Below, piece by piece: positions 1 to 8,948 of a stretch of DNA of 64,000 nucleotides. The notes under the pieces were generated by a model. The model was given only the letters and a program-made list of their open reading frames with translations, ran no database searches and was not told the origin of the DNA. Each line of letters begins with the position of its first letter. Position 1 is the stretch's first letter. Made by a program: the position numbers and the translations under genes. Source of the stretch: Marinobacter sp. F4218 (GTDB lineage: Bacteria > Pseudomonadota > Gammaproteobacteria > Pseudomonadales > Oleiphilaceae); the NCBI RefSeq assembly GCF_019443085.1, contig NZ_JAHZIL010000003.1, forward strand, positions 1 to 64,000, in the 5' to 3' direction.

Positions 1-1
1 T

Positions 2-77
2 TGGTGGGTCGTGAAGGATTCGAACCTTCGACCAATTGGTTAAAAGCCAACTGCTCTACCAACTGAGCTAACGACCC
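2..77 (-). tRNA. tRNA-Lys (anticodon TTT), copy 2
   Basis: Read on the minus strand this is a complete 76-nt tRNA cloverleaf: acceptor GGGTCGT paired with ACGACCC, D arm, anticodon loop CTTTTAA with anticodon TTT (bases 42-44), variable region, T arm with GGTTCGAATCC, and an encoded CCA end. It decodes AAA/AAG lysine codons. It is identical to the copy at 147-222 and lies 69 nt downstream of it. Both follow cpoB on the same strand and are probably cut from one transcript. Its terminator lies outside the window. Confidence 0.97.
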
Positions 78-146
78 GTAACTGGCGATCAGCGCCTTGA
101 CCCTGACCGATTCCGGAGTGACTCAGCACACACCGGAACTCTAATT

Positions 147-222
147 TGGTGGGTCGTGAAGGATTCGAACCTTCGACCAATTGGTTAAAAGCCAACTGCT
201 CTACCAACTGAGCTAACGACCC
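147..222 (-). tRNA. tRNA-Lys (anticodon TTT), copy 1
   Basis: This is a second full-length tRNA-Lys, base-for-base identical to the one at 2-77, with anticodon TTT and an encoded 3' CCA. It starts 93 nt downstream of the cpoB stop codon in the same direction. No strong promoter is evident in that gap, so read-through from the Tol-Pal operon or a weak local promoter are both possible. The 69-nt spacer between the two tRNAs shows no coding capacity. Confidence 0.97.
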
Positions 223-315
223 AAACGAGGCGCATATAGTAATGATTTTTTGGCGTTGATCAACCCTTTTTCTCAGGTTTCTCAACATTTCTCCCACAGC
301 GGCTTATCAGTTGTT

Positions 316-1083
316 TCAAGAGTCCAGGAACTTCTGCGCCAGATTGGCGGCACTGCTGGTCGGGTAGTCCCTTATCACTGTCTCCATGCGTCGCTTGGCC
401 TCCTGTTTCTCACCAAGCCGATCCAGGGTAACTCCCAACTTGTAAACGGCATCCGGGGCCTTGCGGTGATCAGGATAACGCGTGGCGACAATGGTGAAAG
501 CCTGCTTTGCCTGCTCCAACTGGGGCTTGACCAGGTATACCTCACCCAGCCAGTAATAGGCATTAACCGTCAGATCGCCTTCCGGGTATTTATCGATAAA
601 CTCGTAAAGCCGGCCGATAGCCTCGTCATAGTTTTTCTGATTCCGGATCAGATCCTGAATCGCCTCGTACTCCTTACGCTCCTCCGCACCGGGCTGTCGG
701 TATTCCTTCGTAACGGTACCGGCATTTCCGGCCGCACTCGCTGCCGCCCCACCGGCCGGTGCAGCACCCGCGGGTTGTTCGGAGACCTTCTCGGAAAGAT
801 CGAGTATGCGCTGATCAAGATCGATGTAACGGTCCCGCCCCTGCTCCTTCAGGCGATCGATCTGATACTTCTGCTCCTCCACCTGGCCCTGCAAGCGCCG
901 CACTTCGCCCTGCAACTGCTGGATCATGTAGAACAGCTCAGCGGTGGCCTGACTGCTATTCGCCTTGCGCTGGGCTTCCGAACTGCTGTTCTGAAAAGCC
1001 TGCGTAGATGACTGCGCCAGCGCCACTCCCGTCTGCCCAAAGGCAAACGGGAGAATCACTGCCGCCATGAGTAATTTTCTCAT
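316..1083 (-). CDS. cpoB: Tol-Pal system protein CpoB (YbgF)
   Basis: This is a periplasmic accessory protein of the Tol-Pal machine. In E. coli, CpoB coordinates peptidoglycan synthesis with outer-membrane constriction at division. The 255-residue product has a signal peptide (Met-Arg-Lys, hydrophobic core, likely cut after ALA at about residue 23). A coiled-coil stretch rich in Gln, Glu, Arg and Leu follows at about 45-90, then a low-complexity Gly/Ala linker. Tetratricopeptide-type helices fill the C-terminal half (about 130-250). I chose the ATG at 1083 because AGGA precedes it at good spacing and it gives a clean signal peptide; an ATG 15 nt upstream is the alternative. The gene lies 9-24 nt after pal, depending on the start. 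Confidence 0.95.
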   Translation of the reverse strand: MRKLLMAAVILPFAFGQTGVALAQSSTQAFQNSSSEAQRKANSSQATAELFYMIQQLQGEVRRLQGQVEEQKYQIDRLKEQGRDRYIDLDQRILDLSEKVSEQPAGAAPAGGAAASAAGNAGTVTKEYRQPGAEERKEYEAIQDLIRNQKNYDEAIGRLYEFIDKYPEGDLTVNAYYWLGEVYLVKPQLEQAKQAFTIVATRYPDHRKAPDAVYKLGVTLDRLGEKQEAKRRMETVIRDYPTSSAANLAQKFLDS

Positions 1084-1107
1084 GGGCATTCCTGACATCT
1101 GGTATGT

Positions 1108-1677
1108 TTACTCGAACACGAGCTCCACACGACGGTTTTGAGCCCAGGCACTTTCGGTTGAGCCCATAACCGCCGGTTTCTCTTCACCGTAGCTTACGGT
1201 TTCCATCTGGCCGCGTGAAGCGCCATTAACTACCAGGAAGCGCTGGATCGCGTTGGCACGGCGCTCGCCAAGCGCCAAGTTGTACTCCTTGGTTCCTCGC
1301 TCGTCGGCATGACCTTCAAGACGAACCTGCTGACCAGGATTATTCGCCAGGAACTGGGCATGGGCAACCAGGACATCACGGGCTTCAGCCTTGATCTCTG
1401 CAGTATCGAAATCGAAGTAGAACGTTGTGATATCGCGCAGAGCTTCCTGTTCAGCCTGCTGCTGAGCTGCCATACGCTCTTCTTCGGTCATTGCGGAGGA
1501 CGAGATACCGTCCTGATCACCGCCGCCGTAGACAGTGGAACCGCCTTCCTGATCAATAGCATCCACATCAGAGCCGTAGGCACCCTCATCTACGGTTTCG
1601 CCGGTAGAGCTACAGCCGGCAAAGAGGCCAGCAGACAACAAAACGGCAAAAAACTTGGATTGAACTGACAACTTCAT
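1108..1677 (-). CDS. pal: Peptidoglycan-associated lipoprotein Pal
   Basis: Pal is the outer-membrane lipoprotein that binds peptidoglycan and TolB. The 189-residue product has a lipoprotein signal with lipobox LFAG-Cys, Cys22 being the lipidation site. A flexible acidic/Gln-rich linker follows, then an OmpA-like domain over the last roughly 100 residues. That domain carries the typical HADERGTKEYNLALGERRA segment that contacts diaminopimelate. The length is usual for the family. It sits 65 nt downstream of tolB and just upstream of cpoB. Confidence 0.98.
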   Translation of the reverse strand: MKLSVQSKFFAVLLSAGLFAGCSSTGETVDEGAYGSDVDAIDQEGGSTVYGGGDQDGISSSAMTEEERMAAQQQAEQEALRDITTFYFDFDTAEIKAEARDVLVAHAQFLANNPGQQVRLEGHADERGTKEYNLALGERRANAIQRFLVVNGASRGQMETVSYGEEKPAVMGSTESAWAQNRRVELVFE

Positions 1678-1742
1678 AAAACTTTCCTTTCAGTTGATTG
1701 ACTTGTTTAACGAATCATTTTACGGGCAGCTGTGGGCACCCG

Positions 1743-3056
1743 TTACCGCACCAGCGGCCCCCACGCCGGTTCGCGCACATCACCTTCTGCCGCAGGCAGG
1801 CTGTAGGCAGCACCACCGTCGACGGAAATCACTGTGAGCACGCTGTCTGAACCCTGCTTGGTTGCATAGATCAGCATTCGACCGTTCGGGGAGACACTTG
1901 GGGATTCATCGGATTCTGTACGGGTAAGGATGGTTTCCTCACCGGTGTCAAGATTGGTTCGGGCAATATGAAACGCGCTGTTCCGCTGATGCACGTAGTA
2001 AACGAAATCGCCGGTATTATCAGGCCGGGGGCGGGCGTTATAACGACTACCAAAGGTAATACGACGGGGAGCCGCCCTTTCGCTTTCCTTGTGGTAGATC
2101 TGGGGGCCGCCCGACCGGTCAGACGTGAAGAACAGGCCGTCGCCGGTGTGATCCCAGCTTGCTTCGGTATCGATAGCCCAGTGATTGGTCACTTTGGTCA
2201 ATTCGCGGCTGGCGAGATTCATCCGGTAGATTTCTGCATTGCCGTCCTTGGACAGCGTCATTAGCAACGACCGGCCGTCATTAGACCAGGCCGGCGCCGA
2301 ATTCAGGCCCGGGAAATCGGCCACTGCGGACCGGTTCCCGCTCGCCAGCTCGTGAACAAAGATGACCGGCTTGCCGGTTTCGAACGACACATACGCAAGC
2401 TTCTTACCATCGGGCGACCAAGCTGGCGACAGGATCGGCTCCTGACTCTCCAGCCGGATTCTGGCGCGCTTGCCATCGACATCGCTTACCTGCAACCGGT
2501 AACGGGGCTTGCCATTGAATCTATCCAGCGTGATGTAGGCCAGCTTTGTAGAGAAGGCCCCGGGCACGCCGGTGATGGCCTCGTATACCTTGTCGCTCAC
2601 GTGGTGAGCGAGCGACCTGATGTTGGATGCAGGTGCAGCTGCGGTTTCACCCAGCAACCGCTCTTCCGTATTGACATCAAACAACTCGTAACGGGCCGAA
2701 ACCCTGTCCCCATTTCGGGTCAGGCTGCCAACGAGCACATAGCGCTGGCCAAGCAGACGCCAGTCCCGGAAAAAGACCTCTTCCCGCCTGGAAGGAAGGC
2801 TCAGCATTTTTTCGGCCGGCAACGGGCGAAATTCCCCGCTCATGGCAAGGTCGCTGTGAACGATGTCTCCAACCTTATCACCCGGAGGCACCGCGCCACT
2901 CTCCGAGAACGGCACTACGGCGATCGGAACCGCAGAGTCAGCCCCTTCGGTAATCCGGATCAATAACTCGGCGTGCACCGTGTTCACCGACAGAATGAAC
3001 AGGGCGGTCACTGCAAAGAGTTTTCGTAACGGCATAGTCCAAACCCGCTTTGTCAT
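1743..3056 (-). CDS. tolB: Tol-Pal system beta-propeller protein TolB
   Basis: TolB is the periplasmic protein that shuttles between Pal and TolA. The 437-residue product has a Sec signal peptide ending near VHA (about residue 29), an N-terminal alpha/beta domain (about 30-160), then PD40/WD40-like beta-propeller repeats recognisable as SPAWSPDGKKLAYVS, APAWSNDGRSLLMT and SPSVSPNGRMLIYA. The length matches E. coli TolB. A second in-frame ATG seven codons later would also leave a good signal peptide. It is 15 nt downstream of tolA. Confidence 0.98.
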   Translation of the reverse strand: MTKRVWTMPLRKLFAVTALFILSVNTVHAELLIRITEGADSAVPIAVVPFSESGAVPPGDKVGDIVHSDLAMSGEFRPLPAEKMLSLPSRREEVFFRDWRLLGQRYVLVGSLTRNGDRVSARYELFDVNTEERLLGETAAAPASNIRSLAHHVSDKVYEAITGVPGAFSTKLAYITLDRFNGKPRYRLQVSDVDGKRARIRLESQEPILSPAWSPDGKKLAYVSFETGKPVIFVHELASGNRSAVADFPGLNSAPAWSNDGRSLLMTLSKDGNAEIYRMNLASRELTKVTNHWAIDTEASWDHTGDGLFFTSDRSGGPQIYHKESERAAPRRITFGSRYNARPRPDNTGDFVYYVHQRNSAFHIARTNLDTGEETILTRTESDESPSVSPNGRMLIYATKQGSDSVLTVISVDGGAAYSLPAAEGDVREPAWGPLVR

Positions 3057-3071
3057 TGTGTCATCCGTTCC

Positions 3072-4118
3072 TTATCTCAACCGGCGAGGGTTGAACTCAA
3101 TTGTAAACTGACGGAAATACCGCTCAAACGTGTCACGCTCATCCGGGATCGGGTACCGATTCAGCGAGCGAACCGCACTGAGCGCGGAATTATCGAACGC
3201 GGTATTGCCACTGCTACCCACCAGTTTGACACCCGCCAATTCACCTGTTGGCAGCAGGGTGATCTGCAGGCGGGCCGTCATCTCTTCAGTCGCCGAAGAA
3301 GGCGGATACCAGGCCTGACTGAGGCGTTCGCGAATCAACGCCTGATACTTTTCGCTTTCTGTTAGCATCTGCGCCTCTCGGGCCTTTGCTGCGGCCGCCT
3401 GGGCCTGCTTACGGGCCTCAGCCTCCTGCGCCTCACTGGCTTCCTGAGCCAGCGCCTCCAACTGTTGCTCTTTAAGACGGCGCTCGGCCTCAAGCCGCTT
3501 TCGCTCAGCTTCCTTTCGTGCTTCTTCCTCACGCTTTTTGCGTTCGGCTTCTTCCCGCTTTCGCTGCTCTTCCAGGCGACGCTTCTCTTCTTCTGCCTTG
3601 CGCTGAGCCTCTTCCTTCTTCCGACGCTGCTCTTCCTCGGCCTTCCTGCGCTCACGCTCCTTCGCTTCCGCCTCGGCTTTCTGCCGCGCGGCTTCCTTTG
3701 CTTGAGCAGCTTCCTCTTTTTTCCGCTGCTCTGCCAGCTGGCGTTTACGTTCCTGCTCCCGTGCCTCGCGCTCTGCTTCTTCCCTGGCTTTCTTTTCTGC
3801 CTCGCGTTGGGCCTGCTCCTTTCTCTGCTCCTCGGCCTTCCGCTTTTCTTCAGCCTTGCGTTTTTGCTCTTCCTGACGTCTCTCTTCCTCACGATCAGGT
3901 TGATCGACCGGTTCCACAACGGGACTGGGCTCCGGCTGCTGCTGTGTAATCAACCTGGCCGAAATGCTGCGTGGCGGCGGTTCATGGTCCGGACTGGTCC
4001 ACGTCCAGCCCGCCAGAGCTACACCAATAATCAAAAGGTGCAGCGTTACCGACATTGCCACCGGAGATTTCCAGGGCGATACGCCAGTGCTGGTTACTTC
4101 GCGCTCGTGACCTATCAC
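3072..4118 (-). CDS. tolA: Cell envelope integrity protein TolA
   Basis: TolA is the inner-membrane protein that spans the periplasm and couples TolQ-TolR proton-motive energy to TolB/Pal. The 348-residue product has one N-terminal transmembrane helix (about 20-40), a Pro-rich joint, a long charged helix dominated by Glu, Lys, Arg, Ala and Gln (about 70-245), and a C-terminal globular domain (about 250-348) containing LPTGELAGVKLVGSSGN and the FDNSALSAVR helix of TonB/TolA folds. The charged central domain is typical of TolA and generates artefactual open frames on the other strand. Confidence 0.97.
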   Translation of the reverse strand: MIGHEREVTSTGVSPWKSPVAMSVTLHLLIIGVALAGWTWTSPDHEPPPRSISARLITQQQPEPSPVVEPVDQPDREEERRQEEQKRKAEEKRKAEEQRKEQAQREAEKKAREEAEREAREQERKRQLAEQRKKEEAAQAKEAARQKAEAEAKERERRKAEEEQRRKKEEAQRKAEEEKRRLEEQRKREEAERKKREEEARKEAERKRLEAERRLKEQQLEALAQEASEAQEAEARKQAQAAAAKAREAQMLTESEKYQALIRERLSQAWYPPSSATEEMTARLQITLLPTGELAGVKLVGSSGNTAFDNSALSAVRSLNRYPIPDERDTFERYFRQFTIEFNPRRLR

Positions 4119-4140
4119 AAAAAACCTACCTGCACTGGTA

Positions 4141-4587
4141 TCACTTGTCGTCCAGGGGCGCTTCGGTGATCAAGCCGATGCTGCTTGCCCCGGCACCCTG
4201 CAATTCGGACATAAGACGAACCACCATCCCGTATTCGACGTGTTCGTCACCACGCACCAATATCTCACTGTTGGCACGCTGGGACAGAATCTTACCAACC
4301 TGCTCACGGACCTCGCCCAGAGACATGGGATCACTACCCTGGTCACCCACTTCGACGTAATAGGCGCCATTGGTATCGACGGACACCACGATCGACTCAA
4401 CATTCTTGGCGGCCTGGATGGGGTCGGAAGTAGTTTCCGGCAAGTCCACCTTCACCCCCTGGGTCAGCATTGGCGCGGTGACCATGAATATCACCAACAA
4501 CACCAGCATCACGTCGATATAGGGAACGACGTTGATCTCCGACATTGGCTTTCGCCGGTGTTGCGGCATCATTCCCATGCCCTTCAT
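4141..4587 (-). CDS. tolR: Tol-Pal proton channel subunit TolR
   Basis: TolR is an ExbD/TolR-family subunit of the inner-membrane motor that energises TolA. The 148-residue product has a short cytoplasmic N-terminus followed by the hallmark INVVPYIDVMLVLLVIFM transmembrane helix. The Asp of YIDV is the conserved proton-responsive residue. A periplasmic dimerisation domain follows. The start is slightly uncertain because a second Met pair lies five codons in. It is 35 nt downstream of tolQ and 22 nt upstream of tolA. Confidence 0.97.
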   Translation of the reverse strand: MKGMGMMPQHRRKPMSEINVVPYIDVMLVLLVIFMVTAPMLTQGVKVDLPETTSDPIQAAKNVESIVVSVDTNGAYYVEVGDQGSDPMSLGEVREQVGKILSQRANSEILVRGDEHVEYGMVVRLMSELQGAGASSIGLITEAPLDDK

Positions 4588-4622
4588 GGCGCTACCCCCC
4601 GACCTTTAGAAGAAACAAGCAT

Positions 4623-5312
4623 TTACGCCGCACTCTTTTCGCTGTTATGAACACGACGATGCAGGATACTGGAGAATTCCTCGGCAAAGGTTTCATAGTT
4701 TTTGAGCAGAGCGTCAGCCATCGCTGCAAACCGGTTGTAGGCGATGACCGCCGGAATGGCCGCGAAGAGGCCCATGGCCGTGGCAATCAGAGCCTCCGAG
4801 ATGCCCGGCGCCACGGTCGCGAGTGTCGCCTGCTGCACCTGGGCCAGACCACGGAACGAGTTCATAATGCCCCAGACCGTACCGAACAGGCCGATGTAGG
4901 GACTGGTCGAGCCGACGGTTGCCAGAAACGGCAGGTGGGCTTCCAGACGTTCCTGTTCCCTTGAAAAGGCCACACGCATGGCACGCTGCGTGCCTTCCAT
5001 GACCGCATCTGCATCGCGGCTCTGCTGACGTAGACGGGAAAATTCTTTGAACCCGGCCCTAAACACCGATTCCATGCCCGAAAATGGCGTCGGTTCGGCG
5101 TTCACCTCGCGATAGAGCTGGCCAAGGTCCATACCGGACCAGAACCGCTCCTCAAAAGCCAACTGGGACTGCTTGGCCTTGCGAAACACCTGAAGGCGCT
5201 GAAAGATCAGCGCCCAGGACATGACGGATGCCAGGGCAAGGAGCAACATGACAAGTTGCACCAGTACACCGGCGTTGGACACGAGATACCAGACTGAAAC
5301 TTCTGATTCCAC
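4623..5312 (-). CDS. tolQ: Tol-Pal proton channel subunit TolQ
   Basis: TolQ is a MotA/TolQ/ExbB-family proton channel subunit and partner of TolR and TolA. I place the start at the GTG at 5312, preceded by AGGAG at six-base spacing. This gives 229 residues beginning ESEVSVWYLVSNAG, almost exactly the E. coli length. The frame stays open further upstream, but that would overlap ybgC by 88 nt and add a non-conserved leader. Three membrane helices are visible (about 10-35, 130-155 and 165-195), including the TVAPGISEALIATAMGL signature. It is 14 nt after ybgC. Confidence 0.96.
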   Translation of the reverse strand: MESEVSVWYLVSNAGVLVQLVMLLLALASVMSWALIFQRLQVFRKAKQSQLAFEERFWSGMDLGQLYREVNAEPTPFSGMESVFRAGFKEFSRLRQQSRDADAVMEGTQRAMRVAFSREQERLEAHLPFLATVGSTSPYIGLFGTVWGIMNSFRGLAQVQQATLATVAPGISEALIATAMGLFAAIPAVIAYNRFAAMADALLKNYETFAEEFSSILHRRVHNSEKSAA

Positions 5313-5326
5313 CTTTTGCTCCTGGC

Positions 5327-5764
5327 TTATTCCGTTGTCTGAACGTTGCTTCTCAACAACGCCTGCATATTTTCGGGTAATCGTCGCGGGCGACCACTGT
5401 CCAGCGCCACACACGCGACTCGAACGTCGGCCTCACACAGAAGTGTGCGATCTTCGGCGCGCAAGACCCGTTGTTTAAAGTCCATCCACACTCGCCCAAA
5501 GGCATCTGGCTCTGCGGTAACCAGCAACTGGTCGTCCAGCCGGGCCGGTACCGAATAATGGATCGCCATCCGCTGGACAACATAGCTGATGTTTTCAGTC
5601 AGACCGGCACGCAGTCCGACGCCGCAGCTACGAACCCATTCTGTGCGGGCTCTCTCCATGTAGTGCAGGTATTTGGCATGGAACACGATGCCCCCCGCAT
5701 CCGTGTCTTCGATATAGACGCGGACCGGCAGCTCAAAAACACGACGTTCCTGAGGATCAGCCAA
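5327..5764 (-). CDS. ybgC: Tol-Pal associated acyl-CoA thioesterase YbgC
   Basis: YbgC is a hotdog-fold thioesterase (4HBT family) encoded at the head of tol-pal operons; the E. coli protein acts on acyl-CoA or acyl-ACP and associates with phospholipid-synthesis enzymes. The motif [22 protein letters not shown] contains the catalytic Asp. I infer a TTG start at 5764, nine bases after GGGAGG and overlapping the ruvB stop by 8 nt, giving 145 residues. The longest frame starts at 5821, deeper inside ruvB, and adds residues that only mirror ruvB sequence. Start confidence is moderate; family confidence is high. Confidence 0.93.
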   Translation of the reverse strand: MADPQERRVFELPVRVYIEDTDAGGIVFHAKYLHYMERARTEWVRSCGVGLRAGLTENISYVVQRMAIHYSVPARLDDQLLVTAEPDAFGRVWMDFKQRVLRAEDRTLLCEADVRVACVALDSGRPRRLPENMQALLRSNVQTTE

Positions 5765-6788
5765 AAAGGTCGTCCTCCCGCCCGGACTTTTTCGGTACCA
5801 CCCCAAAATGCTGATAGGCATTGGAGGTAACCATGCGTCCTCGGGGCGTTCGAACCATGTACCCCTGCTGTATCAGGAAGGGTTCGAGTACATCCTCAAT
5901 GGTGCCTCGCTCCTCACTGATTGCCGCGGCGAGACTCTCGACTCCCACCGGACCACCCTCGAATTTTTCAATCATGGCGAGCAGCAGGCGACGATCCATG
6001 TGATCGAAGCCCTGGCCGTCCACTTTGAGCATATTCAGTGCCTGATCTGCGATATCCGAGTTGATGTGACCATCAGAACGCACCTCGGCGAAATCGCGAA
6101 CACGGCGCAGCAAGCGATTCGCGATTCGCGGCGTCCCCCGGGAGCGTCTTGCGATCTCAAATGCACCCGCTTCGTCGATATGCACCGAGGACAGACGGGC
6201 CGACCGTATAATGATGCTGGTCAGGTCCTCGGTGTTGTAAAACTCCAGACGCTGGACAATGCCAAAACGATCCCGCAACGGTGAGGTCAACAGGCCCGCT
6301 CGCGTCGTTGCGCCCACAAGGGTAAACGGCGGCAAATCCAGTTTTATTGAGCGCGCCGCCGGCCCTTCACCAATCATGATATCCAGCTGGTAGTCTTCCA
6401 TTGCGGGATACAGAACTTCTTCCACGGCGGCGCTGAGGCGATGAATTTCGTCGATAAAGAGGACGTCGCCCTCTTCCAGATTGGTAAGCATGGCAGCAAG
6501 ATCGCCGGCTTTCTCCAGCACTGGCCCGGACGTCGTTTTGATCGAAACGCCCATTTCGTTGGCGATTATGTTGGCCAACGTGGTCTTGCCAAGGCCCGGC
6601 GGGCCGAAAATCAGAACGTGATCAAGCGCTTCCTGACGGCCACGGGCGGCAGAGATAAAAATATCCATCTGCTCACGAACCGCTGGCTGTCCGACATACT
6701 CGGTCAGCAAGGTGGGACGAATCGCCCGATCCTGCACCTCTTCGTATTCACCGGCCCGGGCTGAGATCAGTCGGTCGGATTCGATCAT
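5757..6788 (-). CDS. ruvB: Holliday junction branch migration helicase RuvB
   Basis: RuvB is the AAA+ motor of the RuvABC resolvasome and drives branch migration of Holliday junctions bound by RuvA. The 343-residue product has the N-terminal [11 protein letters not shown] box, Walker [12 protein letters not shown], Walker B DEIHRL, sensor [18 protein letters not shown] with the arginine finger region, and a C-terminal winged helix. A 152-nt gap separates it from ruvA, unusual in this tight cluster, and that gap holds a plausible separate promoter (6858-6885). It overlaps ybgC. Confidence 0.99.
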   Translation of the reverse strand: MIESDRLISARAGEYEEVQDRAIRPTLLTEYVGQPAVREQMDIFISAARGRQEALDHVLIFGPPGLGKTTLANIIANEMGVSIKTTSGPVLEKAGDLAAMLTNLEEGDVLFIDEIHRLSAAVEEVLYPAMEDYQLDIMIGEGPAARSIKLDLPPFTLVGATTRAGLLTSPLRDRFGIVQRLEFYNTEDLTSIIIRSARLSSVHIDEAGAFEIARRSRGTPRIANRLLRRVRDFAEVRSDGHINSDIADQALNMLKVDGQGFDHMDRRLLLAMIEKFEGGPVGVESLAAAISEERGTIEDVLEPFLIQQGYMVRTPRGRMVTSNAYQHFGVVPKKSGREDDLFG

Positions 6789-6857
6789 GGCATCATCCGT
6801 TTGTTAGGAATCAACATCGTGCCTTAGCGCTTGCGTCAGAGTTAAATCGTTGCCCCA

Positions 6858-6885
6858 ATTGTACAAACAGTCCAAGGGGTGTCAC
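6858..6885 (-). promoter_or_regulatory. Putative sigma70 promoter for ruvB and downstream genes
   Basis: In the ruvA-ruvB gap the minus strand reads GTGACA, 16 nt, TACAAT, each hexamer five of six to consensus. The -10 (6858-6863) is part of the short palindrome TTGTACAA. The predicted start would lie about 60 nt upstream of ruvB. This would allow ruvB and the tol genes to be expressed apart from ruvCA. Identified by eye only. Confidence 0.45.
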
Positions 6886-6940
6886 GTTACGCTCTCTACA
6901 GGTTTGGTGCCATACCGGCGACATATCAGGCTCGGGTTGA

Positions 6941-7570
6941 TCAAGCCGGAATCATATTGCGCAAGGCGAGCCTGATCAGCGCTTCGCTCGACATGCCATC
7001 CTCGGCGACCTTGCTGATCGCTTTGGCTGCCTCCTGAGGCTTGTACCCCAGCGCAATGAGAGCCGCCTCCGCCTCGTCTCTGGGATCCTGACCCCGCATC
7101 GGCAACTTCTGACCTGCCATACCCGATCCTGTCGCATCTTGCGACGTGGGCACGAATTGTCCTTCAAGTTGCCCTATCCGATCGGTCATTTCAATAAGCA
7201 GGCGCTCTGCTGTTTTCTTCCCGACGCCCGGCAACTTGACCAGCGCATTGGCATCACGCGCCTCTACACACCGGATAAACTGCTCGGCATCCAGGCCGGA
7301 GAGAATACCAACCGCCAGCTTGGGCCCCACGCCATTAACCTTGATAAGCAAACGGAAAAGATCGCGATCAAGGCGTGATGCAAAGCCATATAAGCTATGG
7401 GCGTCCTCGCGGACCGCAAAATGGGTATGGAGGGTCACTTCCTGACCGGTTTCGGGGAGATGAAAGAAAGTGGTGAAAGGGATATCAACTTCATAGCCCA
7501 GTCCGGCGCACTCCACCAATGCCTGACCGGGTGCTTTTTCAACCAGTATTCCTCGGATACGACCTAGCAA
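6941..7570 (-). CDS. ruvA: Holliday junction DNA helicase subunit RuvA
   Basis: RuvA binds four-way DNA junctions and loads RuvB. The 209-residue product shows the N-terminal OB-fold domain (MLGRIRGILVEKAPGQALVE), the two helix-hairpin-helix motifs (LIKVNGVGPKLAVGILSG and LVKLPGVGKKTAERLLIEM) and a small C-terminal domain that binds RuvB (about 160-209). Length and order are as in other gammaproteobacteria. It follows ruvC after 30 nt. Confidence 0.99.
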   Translation of the reverse strand: MLGRIRGILVEKAPGQALVECAGLGYEVDIPFTTFFHLPETGQEVTLHTHFAVREDAHSLYGFASRLDRDLFRLLIKVNGVGPKLAVGILSGLDAEQFIRCVEARDANALVKLPGVGKKTAERLLIEMTDRIGQLEGQFVPTSQDATGSGMAGQKLPMRGQDPRDEAEAALIALGYKPQEAAKAISKVAEDGMSSEALIRLALRNMIPA

Positions 7571-7600
7571 AGGGACTCTCCTGTCGCTCCTGAGAGCGGG

Positions 7601-8128
7601 TTATTTTTGTCGCATTCGACCGCCTCGGACCTTGCCTCCTGCGCCGGCGACCCTGAGCACGCTCTGGCTCATGTGCGCGTGACACAGCGCAATGGCAAGA
7701 GCATCGGCCGCATCCGCCTGGGGTTTCCGGGAAAGGGCCAACAAGGCCTGAACCATATGCTGAACCTGCGACTTATCCGCGCCACCCTTTCCGACGACTG
7801 CCTGCTTGACCTGACGGGCGGAGTATTCGTGAACGGCCAGCCCACTGTTGGCGGCACTGACAATGGCCGCACCTCGAGCCTGCCCCAGCTTCAGTGCAGA
7901 ATCCGGGTTTCGTGCCATGAACACCTGCTCGATGGCGAACTCTTCAGGACGATATTCACCGATGAGGGTCGCGAGACTGTGAAAAATCGTCTGGAGGCGC
8001 TCCGCCATTGGCTTTTCGCCGACACGAATACAGCCGCTATCAATATACTCAATATTACGGCCATCGGCGCGGATAATTCCGAAACCGGTGATCCTCGATC
8101 CGGGGTCTACACCCAGAATGATCGGCAA
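7601..8128 (-). CDS. ruvC: Crossover junction endodeoxyribonuclease RuvC
   Basis: RuvC is the resolvase that cuts Holliday junctions symmetrically. The 175-residue product has the RNase-H-like fold with the catalytic acidic residues visible: Asp in [14 protein letters not shown], Glu in EFAIEQVFM, and Asp residues in [15 protein letters not shown]. It lies 18 nt downstream of yebC in the usual yebC-ruvC-ruvA-ruvB order. Confidence 0.99.
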   Translation of the reverse strand: MPIILGVDPGSRITGFGIIRADGRNIEYIDSGCIRVGEKPMAERLQTIFHSLATLIGEYRPEEFAIEQVFMARNPDSALKLGQARGAAIVSAANSGLAVHEYSARQVKQAVVGKGGADKSQVQHMVQALLALSRKPQADAADALAIALCHAHMSQSVLRVAGAGGKVRGGRMRQK

Positions 8129-8146
8129 ATCGATACCCCTGTCGCT

Positions 8147-8890
8147 TCAGAGCGAATCCATGATGTCACCGGAAATATCGGCGTTGTGATAAACGTTCTG
8201 GACGTCATCAAGGTCTTCCAGCATATCGATCAGCTTGAGAATGGTTTCCGCGCCGTCGCGGTCCAGTTCGACCCAGGTCGCCGGCACCATAGTCACTGCC
8301 GCGCTGTCAGGTTTGAGCCCGGCGGTCACCAGCGCTTCCTTGATGTCCAGAAACTGTTCGGGGGTGGTGACAATCTCGAAGGAGCCGTCATCCTGCTCCG
8401 CCAGATCCTCAGCCCCGGCCTTCAAGGCGGCCTCCATCAGCGTCTCCTCGGACACGTCCGGCCCGTAGCTGATGATACCCTGCTTGCTGAAAAGATAGGC
8501 CACCGAACCGTCGGTACCGAGATTGCCTCCCATCTTGCTGAAGGCGTGCCGGATTTCCGCCACGGTGCGGTTCTTGTTGTCGGTCATTGCTTCCACGAAA
8601 ATGGCCACACCGCCCGGACCATAGCCCTCGTAGGTGAGCTCTTCGTAGTTGCTGTCATCACCACCTCCAGCACCCCGCTCGACGGCACGCTCGATGGTGT
8701 CCTTCTTCATGTTGGCCGTGAGCGCCTTGTCGATCACCGCCCTTAACCGCGGATTGTCTTCGGGATTGCCTCCGCCCTGGCGGGCGGCGACGGTCAGCTC
8801 ACGGATAATTTTGGTGAAGATTTTACCCCGCTTGGCATCTTGAGCTGCCTTGCGGTGTTTGATGTTGGCCCATTTACTGTGACCAGCCAT
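8147..8890 (-). CDS. yebC: YebC/PmpR family DNA-binding regulator
   Basis: The 247-residue product begins [22 protein letters not shown], the family signature. The three-domain YebC layout is intact, including the [21 protein letters not shown] motif. Family members include PmpR of Pseudomonas, a quorum-sensing regulator; recent work links some YebC proteins to translation of difficult peptides. Which role applies here cannot be told from sequence. It lies between aspS and ruvC, its common position. Confidence 0.97.
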   Translation of the reverse strand: MAGHSKWANIKHRKAAQDAKRGKIFTKIIRELTVAARQGGGNPEDNPRLRAVIDKALTANMKKDTIERAVERGAGGGDDSNYEELTYEGYGPGGVAIFVEAMTDNKNRTVAEIRHAFSKMGGNLGTDGSVAYLFSKQGIISYGPDVSEETLMEAALKAGAEDLAEQDDGSFEIVTTPEQFLDIKEALVTAGLKPDSAAVTMVPATWVELDRDGAETILKLIDMLEDLDDVQNVYHNADISGDIMDSL

Positions 8891-8948
8891 AAAACAACTC
8901 CAGCTCTGACCGGGGGCGCGAAGCCAGGCGCGCCCCGGCGCTCAGAAT

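Noticed and set aside
2..222. Direct repeat that could mark a tRNA-borne attachment site or island edge
   Set aside because: Both copies are complete tRNA genes and no integrase or foreign DNA lies between or beside them in this window.
3362..3949. Arg/Lys-rich and Leu-rich frames over tolA on other frames and strand
   Set aside because: They are artefacts of the Glu/Lys/Ala repeat codons of the TolA helix.
5765..5821. Upstream extension of ybgC inside ruvB
   Set aside because: The extra 19 residues have no hotdog-family similarity and no ribosome site; a TTG after GGGAGG fits better.
7607..8746. A 379-codon plus-strand frame opposite ruvC and yebC
   Set aside because: It is antisense to two well-conserved genes with no independent evidence of coding.
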